DNA of 5,946 nt. Origin: Planctomycetota bacterium. GTDB lineage: Bacteria > Planctomycetota > SBBH01 > JACQRN01. The translations under genes and the position numbers were made by a program. This document shows, piece by piece, positions 1 to 4,071 of this stretch. The stretch is from contig JACQRN010000318.1 of assembly GCA_016206515.1 (NCBI GenBank), positions 1-5,946 on the forward strand. Reading direction: 5' to 3'. The notes under the pieces were generated by a model. It saw only the letters and a program-made list of their open reading frames with translations, made no database searches and was not told the DNA's origin. The stretch's first letter is position 1. Each line of letters begins with the position of its first letter.

Positions 1-186
1 GCCCTGGAGCATCTCCGCCCACGCCAGAGGGACGCGCTCCTCCTCCATTACTCGGAAGGCCTGTCCGTCGAGGACGTGGCGAACTCGCTCGGGATCCCGG
101 TCGGGACCGCGAAGACGGAAATGCACCGGGGGAGGATGAAACTGCGGTCCCTCCTGGGGGGTAGTCCGGAAGGGGAGACGGCATGA
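1..186 (+). CDS. RNA polymerase sigma-70 family (ECF-type) sigma factor, C-terminal part
   Basis: This is the last 61 codons of a gene that begins before the window; frame 1 is open from base 1 to the TGA at 184-186. The visible peptide is a sigma region 4 helix-turn-helix. LRPRQRDALLLHYSEGLS is the first helix, with the typical 'L-x-x-x-x-R-x-x-x-L-L' pattern. VEDVANSLGIPVGTAKTEMH follows, including the turn and the recognition helix that would read the -35 element. A basic RGRMKLRSLL tail closes the domain. The GxxxGTxKxxxHRxRxxLR pattern is characteristic of ECF (group 4) sigma factors. The stop overlaps the ATG of the downstream zinc-finger anti-sigma gene by 4 nt (ATGA), the usual arrangement of ECF sigma and anti-sigma pairs, implying coupled translation. 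Region 2 and the promoter lie outside, so the ECF subgroup cannot be assigned. Confidence 0.9.
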   Translation, partial: ALEHLRPRQRDALLLHYSEGLSVEDVANSLGIPVGTAKTEMHRGRMKLRSLLGGSPEGETA

Positions 187-779
187 AACCGACATGCAGC
201 CAGTTCCTGCGGTGGGGCGAGCGGTTCCTGGAGGGGAGCCTCGATTCGAGCGAGCGGCTCGGGTTTGTGCAGCACCTGCGGATCTGCTCCCTGTGCGTGG
301 AGGAGGTGGCCGCTTCGCGCCGCGTGGAGGAGGGGTTGCGTGCGCTCGGGAGGCCGCGGGCCGCCGCTCTGTCTGCGGAGGGGGCGCGTGCGATCCTGGA
401 TCGCTCCGCGCGGCGGGGCGCACCCCCCGTGCGGGTCTGGGCGGCTGCCGCCGCGCTCCTCGTCTGCGTGGGGATCGGCTGGCGGCAGTGGGGAACGGGC
501 GGACCTGCGGATCTCCCGCCCGACGCCCCGGCGCCGGAGGCGCCTGCCGGCTGGCGCTCCCACCTGGCGCTCCTGGCCGGCGAGGCGCCCCGAGCGACGA
601 TGGCGGTCGGGCGCGCCTGGCGCGCGGTTCGCGGAGGGGACGAGGCACGGGAGACGCCGCTCGACCGGGTCGAGGGGGCGCTTCAGGTCGCGGATGAGGC
701 GTGGTGGAAGACGCTGGGATGGGCGTGCCGCATGACGGGCGAGGCGGATGTGGTGATCCTGGCGGCGGTTGGGAGATGA
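183..779 (+). CDS. Membrane-anchored zinc-finger (ZAS-type) anti-sigma factor
   Basis: The protein has 198 aa. The start at 183 is supported by the ATGA overlap with the sigma stop and by a GGGGAG Shine-Dalgarno at 172-177, 5 nt upstream. The N-terminal domain (about residues 1-60) contains His31-x3-Cys35-x2-Cys38, the zinc-binding core of ZAS/zf-HC2 anti-sigma domains, which bind and sequester an ECF sigma factor in the cytoplasm. An arginine-rich segment (about 75-84) precedes one hydrophobic span at about 85-100, rich in Ala, Leu and Val. The remaining roughly 98 residues, beginning with a Pro/Ala-rich linker (109-122), would then be outside the cytoplasmic membrane and could act as sensor. 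I recognise no known sensor fold there. From family knowledge, its partner should be the sigma factor encoded immediately upstream. The signal sensed cannot be read from the sequence. Confidence 0.85.
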   Translation: MKPTCSQFLRWGERFLEGSLDSSERLGFVQHLRICSLCVEEVAASRRVEEGLRALGRPRAAALSAEGARAILDRSARRGAPPVRVWAAAAALLVCVGIGWRQWGTGGPADLPPDAPAPEAPAGWRSHLALLAGEAPRATMAVGRAWRAVRGGDEARETPLDRVEGALQVADEAWWKTLGWACRMTGEADVVILAAVGR

Positions 780-781
780 AC

Positions 782-895
782 GTCGTCCCGAGGAGCCATC
801 GATCCGTGTTCAAGCGACGAGGGACCTATGTTCATCGGCGGAGCGACAAACAAAGGTCCCTCGGTCCGCGGAAACATCGCGGCCCTCGGGACGAC
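782..895 (+). promoter_or_regulatory. Nested inverted repeats: candidate structured leader or palindromic element
   Basis: A perfect 12-bp inverted repeat, GTCGTCCCGAGG at 782-793 and CCTCGGGACGAC at 884-895, encloses a second perfect 10-bp one, CGAGGGACCT at 818-827 and AGGTCCCTCG at 854-863. A third, 5-bp hairpin (CCGCG at 866-870, CGCGG at 878-882) lies beside it. Folded as RNA, the whole gap between the anti-sigma gene and the exported-protein gene becomes a closing stem with at least two branches, ending 5 nt before the AGGAGG ribosome binding site. This is directly visible complementarity; a regulatory role is inference. I recognise no known riboswitch consensus. A MITE-like DNA element with 12-bp terminal repeats is the main alternative. 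Confidence 0.4.
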
Positions 896-900
896 ACAGC

Positions 901-906
901 AGGAGG
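901..906 (+). promoter_or_regulatory. Ribosome binding site AGGAGG that fixes the start at 912
   Basis: AGGAGG followed by AGAGC places a strong Shine-Dalgarno 5 nt before the ATG at 912. The reading frame is open further upstream, with an in-frame ATG at 828. This site and the signal peptide that begins at 912 decide in favour of 912. Confidence 0.8.
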
Positions 907-911
907 AGAGC

Positions 912-2741
912 ATGAAACGTAATCGGCTGGTTGTGGGGTTCCTTCTGATCGCGGGCACGGTCCTGGCGGTAGAACCCTCCGGCTGCGTCCCGTCGGAGGC
1001 GTTCCTCTACGGCGAGGCGCGCGACCTCGACGCCCTGTGGGATGCGGTGAAGGTCTCCCCCGTCGGCGCGGAGGCCCGCGCGCTCCTGGAGGAGTTCGGG
1101 CAATGGGAGGGGATCCAGGCGGGGATGGAGTCGTTTCGCGCCACCCAGGGGATCGATATCGAGTCGCTCCTTCGCGGCGGCCTCGGGCACCGCGCGGCGG
1201 TCGCGGTGCGGGCGAATCCGGACCTCGTCGCGATGCTCCAGGGTGTGGTCGCAGACAGGGTGGTCCACTCCTACCCGCCGCGTTATGAGCAGGCGCAGCG
1301 GGAAGCTAGGGAAGCCCGGGAGAGGTTGGAGCGCGAGGGGATCCTCGGCGCGATTCTCCTCTCGTCCGCCGAGGCGGGGTGGATGGGAGTGAACGTCCCG
1401 AGGTTCTGGGAGGAGGAGAGGTATCTCATCAAGGAGGCCGGGACCTACCGTGATGCGCGCTGCATCACGAAGGAGAAGGCCGGCCGACGAAGCCACGCCG
1501 CCCTGCGCGGAGATCTCATGGTTGAGAGCAACGACCGCGCGTTCCTCGAGGCGATCCTCGACCGTGCGGCGGGGGGCGAGGGGGCGACGGTGGAGTCCTC
1601 GGTTCGATGGCAGGAGGCGTGCGCATCGCTCCCCGAGGGGGCGCAGATCCGTCTTCACCTGGATGGTCGGACCCTCGCGGAGACGGTCCCCTGGGCGGAG
1701 ATTCTGCCGGTGATCGGTGAGATCCGGCAGCGGCGCTTGGAGGAGCGTATCGTCCTCCCCTGGCTGGAGACGTTCGAGGGGGTTGTAGCGGGCGCACGCC
1801 TCGACCCTGCGGGGTGGTGCGAGGCGCAGGCACGCGGTTCGTTCGACGCCGCGCGCGTCCCGCAGGGGGCGTTTCCGGACTGGACGAAGCTTCCGACCCG
1901 GGTTCCGGAGGGGTTCCGGTCCCTCCCCGCGGATGCATGGATCGCCGGGGCGACCCGCTTCGACGCCGGATCCTGGATCGACCGGATCTCCGCCCAGATC
2001 CCGGAGTCCGACCGTGCGCTCACCCTCGCCCGTGTCGCCGCGGTCGCCCAGGGGCTCGGGATCGCCGAGCCGGGGCGGTTCGTGCGCGAGTGCGTGGGTC
2101 CGGAGGCGGGGATGGCAGTCCTCCCCGGCCCCGTGGACGAGTACGGCGAGCCGTTCCCGCCTCGGTTGGTCCTCTGGTTGGCGTTGGGCGGGGACGGGGC
2201 GGCCCAGGTGCAGGGGGCGCTCTCCCGCCTGGAGGGGTGGCTTCTCCTGTTCGCGTCGATGCAGGTCCGGGGCGTCGAGCCTCCTGCGTTCGAAACGCGG
2301 TCGATCGGCGGCGCCGACGTGAGGGTCCTGCGCGTCCCGCCCCTCCCGGACGGCCGCCGCGTCCCGGTCTCCCCGTGCTGGGCGGTCCACGCCGGCCGGC
2401 TCTGGTTCTCCACCGACGTCGGGGCGCTCGAACGGATCCTGACGCTCCCCGCGGGGGAGTCCCTGGCGGATTCGACAGGGTACCAGGCCACCGAGGGGCG
2501 CCTGCGCCGGCCGGGGATCTCCCTTGCTTATCTCAACGTCCCCGCCGTGGTCGCATACGGCGGTTCCGCGCGGGAATGGATCGCCGGGCAGATCGCCCGC
2601 AAGGAGGGGAGGGAGTCCGCCGACGTGTCGCGCGAGTTCGACGCGGTCCTGCGCCTCCTCGGGCATGTCGGGCCCGTCCTGACCAGTTCCTGGGCCGAAG
2701 GGGCCACGCTCGGGATGGAGGCGCACTGGGAGATGAAGTAG
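912..2741 (+). CDS. Exported protein of unknown function with two internally repeated halves (DUF3352-like)
   Basis: The protein has 609 aa. The start at 912 is chosen for the AGGAGG site and a clear Sec signal peptide: the MKRNR basic end, a hydrophobic core at residues 6-19, and probable cleavage near Ala19-Val20 or after Gly24. No other membrane span is seen, so the mature protein is probably periplasmic or outside the cell. Two halves look alike. 'FLYGEARDLDALWDAV' (31-46) resembles 'WIAGATRFDAGSWIDRI' (343-359). 'DLMVESNDRAFLEAIL' (201-216) resembles 'RLWFSTDVGALERIL' (496-510), and each is followed by a similar 40-residue stretch. The ends at 291-312 and 589-609 also match. The pattern of 'display value, then compare residue-wise' segments reminds me of bacterial DUF3352 proteins, whose function is unknown; this assignment is weak. 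A charged helix (124-143) may be coiled coil. No catalytic motif is recognised. Confidence 0.8.
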   Translation: MKRNRLVVGFLLIAGTVLAVEPSGCVPSEAFLYGEARDLDALWDAVKVSPVGAEARALLEEFGQWEGIQAGMESFRATQGIDIESLLRGGLGHRAAVAVRANPDLVAMLQGVVADRVVHSYPPRYEQAQREAREARERLEREGILGAILLSSAEAGWMGVNVPRFWEEERYLIKEAGTYRDARCITKEKAGRRSHAALRGDLMVESNDRAFLEAILDRAAGGEGATVESSVRWQEACASLPEGAQIRLHLDGRTLAETVPWAEILPVIGEIRQRRLEERIVLPWLETFEGVVAGARLDPAGWCEAQARGSFDAARVPQGAFPDWTKLPTRVPEGFRSLPADAWIAGATRFDAGSWIDRISAQIPESDRALTLARVAAVAQGLGIAEPGRFVRECVGPEAGMAVLPGPVDEYGEPFPPRLVLWLALGGDGAAQVQGALSRLEGWLLLFASMQVRGVEPPAFETRSIGGADVRVLRVPPLPDGRRVPVSPCWAVHAGRLWFSTDVGALERILTLPAGESLADSTGYQATEGRLRRPGISLAYLNVPAVVAYGGSAREWIAGQIARKEGRESADVSREFDAVLRLLGHVGPVLTSSWAEGATLGMEAHWEMK

Positions 2742-2747
2742 GGCTTC

Positions 2748-2765
2748 GTTTCGGAGTACCGGAAC
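2748..2765 (+). terminator. Small hairpin after the exported-protein gene
   Basis: GTTTCGG (2748-2754) and CCGGAAC (2759-2765) pair over 7 bp with one G-U pair around an AGTA loop, 6 nt after the TAG stop. There is no U tract behind it, so it is at best a weak terminator or an mRNA 3' end structure. It overlaps the proposed -35 region of the next gene. Confidence 0.2.
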
Positions 2766-2778
2766 AGCGTCTTATACT
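2750..2778 (+). promoter_or_regulatory. Candidate promoter for the lipoprotein gene (leaderless type)
   Basis: TATACT at 2773-2778 matches the -10 consensus at 5 of 6 positions. TTCGGA at 2750-2755 is a poor -35 (3 of 6) at the ideal 17-nt spacing. Transcription would start about 7 nt after the -10 box, at or next to the GTG at 2786, giving an mRNA with almost no leader. No Shine-Dalgarno is visible before that GTG, which fits. The call rests on base matching only. Confidence 0.4.
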
Positions 2779-2785
2779 CGTGCGT

Positions 2786-3358
2786 GTGACACGAGCGCTC
2801 CTGGCGGCGTTTCTGCTCGGTGGCTGCTGCCGCGGTGGCGGGCCGGGCCCCTCGTCCCTGCCCAGCCCGGCGGATCCGTCCCAGGCCAGTTCCCAAACGG
2901 TCCTGTTCATCATGGAAAGGATCACGCAGCATGCCCGGATCGTCCTGTTCGTGGGGGGCGAGGGGGCGGTCCTGGCTTCGCGCGCGCAGGTCGTTCCGGG
3001 CGGCCCTCCGGAAGTGCAGTGGATCGACATCGAGGGGGAGCCCGTGCGATTCCTTTGCGGCTCCTTCGCGGCATGGGAACGGGCGCGCGTCCAGGGCGAA
3101 ACTCAGGATTGGTATGCCCTTCCCGCGGACCTCGCGAACCTTTCGCGGGTCCTCGAGTTGGAGGCGTGGGTGTACCGCACCTGGGTCGCGAACCTGGCGC
3201 AAAGGGATGCGGAGATGGCGCGGAGGGTGCCGAAGGTCTCGTTCACGCTCGCGATCGCGCGCGGGGGGGGGGCGGACGCCGGGGAGGTCGAGCGCTCGGT
3301 ACGCGCCGCCTACGGAGAGCATTTCGGCGCCTTCCTGACGCTTCGCGAGGAGCCGTAG
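2786..3358 (+). CDS. Probable lipoprotein of unknown function
   Basis: The protein has 190 aa from GTG 2786; a second in-frame GTG at 2780 is possible. The frame is open far upstream inside the previous gene, but only this start gives a sensible N terminus: VTR followed by the hydrophobic ALLAAFLLGG and Cys14. LGGC (11-14) fits a lipobox, so Cys14 would be lipidated by signal peptidase II processing. A Gly/Pro/Ser-rich linker (16-37) follows, typical of lipoproteins. The mature domain (about 38-190) begins with a possible strand-helix stretch at TVLFIMERITQHARIVLFVG. It ends with a helical part carrying AYGEHFGAFLTL. A run of ten G at 3263-3272 encodes residues 160-163. Codon use resembles the neighbours. 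It ends 4 nt before the membrane-protein gene, with which it probably forms an operon. I recognise no family. Confidence 0.7.
   Translation: MTRALLAAFLLGGCCRGGGPGPSSLPSPADPSQASSQTVLFIMERITQHARIVLFVGGEGAVLASRAQVVPGGPPEVQWIDIEGEPVRFLCGSFAAWERARVQGETQDWYALPADLANLSRVLELEAWVYRTWVANLAQRDAEMARRVPKVSFTLAIARGGGADAGEVERSVRAAYGEHFGAFLTLREEP
3263..3272 (+). repeat. Homopolymer run of ten G inside the lipoprotein gene
   Basis: Ten consecutive G lie between GCGC and CGGACGCC, encoding Gly residues near position 160 of 190. Such a tract is prone to slippage in replication and to miscounting in sequencing. A change of one base would alter the last 27 or so residues. Confidence 0.95.
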
Positions 3359-3362
3359 CGAT

Positions 3363-3854
3363 ATGGCATTCGCCCTTCTGGGGCTCTCCGTTCTGGAGGC
3401 GCTTCTGCTGGGGCTCGCCGTCTGGAGCGGGCTGCAGTGGGCGACGGGAGGGGTCGGCGCGGGGGGGAACCACCTCCTGCACGGATTCGCGGGCGCGAGC
3501 GCCGTCTGCTTCGTCCACTGCCTGGCGATCTTCTATTTCGTGGGGACGGGGAAGGATCTCAAGGAGGGGACCGAGGAGATCGGCCCCCTTCACGAGGAGG
3601 CGCGTAAGCGGGTCCGCGGCGCGGCCGCGCGCGTTCACCCGCTGGCGACCTTCGCGATCCTGCTGACGCTATGGGCCGCCATCTCCGGGGCGATGGCGTA
3701 CGCGGGCTCCCTCCCCCCGTGGGCGCACTTCCTGTCCGTTCTCGTGGCGCTCTTCCTGAACGCGGTGGCGATCCCCGTCGAATTCAACGCGATGCGGCAG
3801 AACGTCGCGTTCATCCGGCGCGTGGATGAGTTGCTTCGTGAGATTCATCATTGA
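3363..3854 (+). CDS. Conserved-looking four-helix membrane protein of unknown function
   Basis: The protein has 163 aa. ATG 3363 lies 4 nt after the lipoprotein stop, with GAGGAG at 3347-3352 as ribosome binding site (10-nt spacing). Four hydrophobic spans are seen: about 4-22, 40-61, 92-114 and 119-139. A charged cytoplasm-like loop (64-91) lies between spans 2 and 3. Span 2 ends in IFYFVGTGKDLKE (56-68), a pattern I associate with uncharacterised small bacterial membrane proteins; this is memory, not a search. Histidines H37, H40, H52, H92 and H122 sit in or at the ends of spans 2, 3 and 4, which would allow heme or metal binding. That is speculative, as no CxxCH or known b-heme signature is present. 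The C terminus (141-163) is amphipathic and charged, ending IHH. It is probably co-transcribed with the lipoprotein. Confidence 0.8.
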   Translation: MAFALLGLSVLEALLLGLAVWSGLQWATGGVGAGGNHLLHGFAGASAVCFVHCLAIFYFVGTGKDLKEGTEEIGPLHEEARKRVRGAAARVHPLATFAILLTLWAAISGAMAYAGSLPPWAHFLSVLVALFLNAVAIPVEFNAMRQNVAFIRRVDELLREIHH

Positions 3855-3858
3855 AAAC

Positions 3859-3889
3859 GCGTTCCGCGAACGTCCTGTTCGCGGAACGC
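3859..3889 (+). terminator. Perfect 13-bp hairpin just after the membrane-protein stop
   Basis: GCGTTCCGCGAAC (3859-3871) and GTTCGCGGAACGC (3877-3889) are exact reverse complements around the loop GTCCT, starting 5 nt after the TGA at 3852-3854. Position and stem strength suggest a transcript 3' end. On the + strand, however, no U tract follows (TGGAGGGC comes next). On the - strand the stem is followed by GTTTTC, but I see no - strand gene. The hairpin is certain; terminator function is inference. Confidence 0.5.
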
Positions 3890-3902
3890 TGGAGGGCTCC
3901 TC

Positions 3903-3938
3903 GCGCGGAGCGCTCGTCGCCCTGGCCTCGCTCCGCGC
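3903..3938. repeat. Inverted repeat, 10-bp perfect stem
   Basis: GCGCGGAGCG (3903-3912) pairs exactly with CGCTCCGCGC (3929-3938) around a 16-nt loop. It is the second of four hairpins in the gap before ispF. No function is assigned. Confidence 0.75.
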
Positions 3939-3940
3939 CA

Positions 3941-3969
3941 CCCCACGCGCGGGAACCGTGCGCGTGGGG
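3941..3969. repeat. Inverted repeat, 10-bp perfect stem
   Basis: CCCCACGCGC (3941-3950) pairs exactly with GCGCGTGGGG (3960-3969) around the 9-nt loop GGGAACCGT. It lies 2 nt after the preceding hairpin. Confidence 0.75.
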
Positions 3970-3991
3970 ACCCGGGCGCGCCGCTCGGCGA

Positions 3992-4013
3992 CCGCGGCCA
4001 TCCCTGGCCGCGG
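3992..4013. repeat. Inverted repeat, 9-bp perfect stem with TCCC loop
   Basis: CCGCGGCCA (3992-4000) and TGGCCGCGG (4005-4013) pair exactly around the loop TCCC. It is the fourth hairpin in the gap before ispF and shares its right half with a 14-nt direct repeat. Confidence 0.75.
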
Positions 4014-4041
4014 ACCGTGTTGGCCGTCCATCCCTGGCCGC
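3998..4041. repeat. 14-nt direct repeat with 30-nt period
   Basis: CCATCCCTGGCCGC is present at 3998-4011 and exactly again at 4028-4041. Both copies contain the TCCC loop and the right arm of the hairpin at 3992-4013. Confidence 0.8.
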
Positions 4042-4059
4042 CTGTCGGGCGCGCCGCGC

Positions 4060-4065
4060 TAGAAT
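4060..4065 (+). promoter_or_regulatory. TAGAAT -10 box directly upstream of ispF
   Basis: TAGAAT matches the -10 consensus TATAAT at 5 of 6 positions and stands out as the only AT-rich hexamer in this GC-rich gap. It ends 6 nt before the GTG at 4072, so transcription would begin at or beside the start codon. No Shine-Dalgarno separates them. No convincing -35 is seen. Confidence 0.45.
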
Positions 4066-4071
4066 TGGCGT

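Larger units (their letters stand above)
3973..4057. repeat. 12-nt direct repeat bracketing the last hairpin
   Basis: CGGGCGCGCCGC occurs at 3973-3984 and again at 4046-4057. Its core GGCGCGCC is self-complementary, so the two copies could also pair with each other over 8 bp and enclose the segment between them. Confidence 0.7.

Noticed and set aside
701..922. A 73-codon frame overlapping the anti-sigma 3' end and the gap
   Set aside because: It has no ribosome binding site and no hydrophobic or domain pattern, and it overlaps two better supported elements.
810..2726. A 638-codon open frame on the - strand opposite the exported-protein gene
   Set aside because: Its product is Arg/Pro/Gly/Asp-rich with no signal or motif. 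It mirrors the codon structure of the + strand gene, as expected in GC-rich DNA. The + strand frame has the ribosome binding site and signal peptide.
1814..2785. The lipoprotein frame extends about 970 nt upstream inside the 912-2741 gene, suggesting a longer or fused protein
   Set aside because: The upstream translation is Arg/Gly/Pro-rich shadow sequence. A plausible signal peptide and lipobox begin only at 2786, and the 912 gene reads cleanly to its own stop.
2761..2785. GGAAC at 2761-2765 as an ECF -35 element before the lipoprotein gene
   Set aside because: The matching -10 would fall at or after the GTG start codon, so it could not drive the full gene. The TATACT box is better placed.
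3019..3666. A 215-codon + strand frame spanning the lipoprotein and membrane-protein genes
   Set aside because: It is low-complexity Gly/Arg-rich. Both real genes in the other frames have signal or membrane features and proper starts.
3859..4057. CRISPR-like or tRNA-like content in the repeat-rich gap
   Set aside because: The hairpins differ in sequence, the direct repeats occur only twice each, and no cloverleaf with a T-loop or anticodon arm can be drawn.
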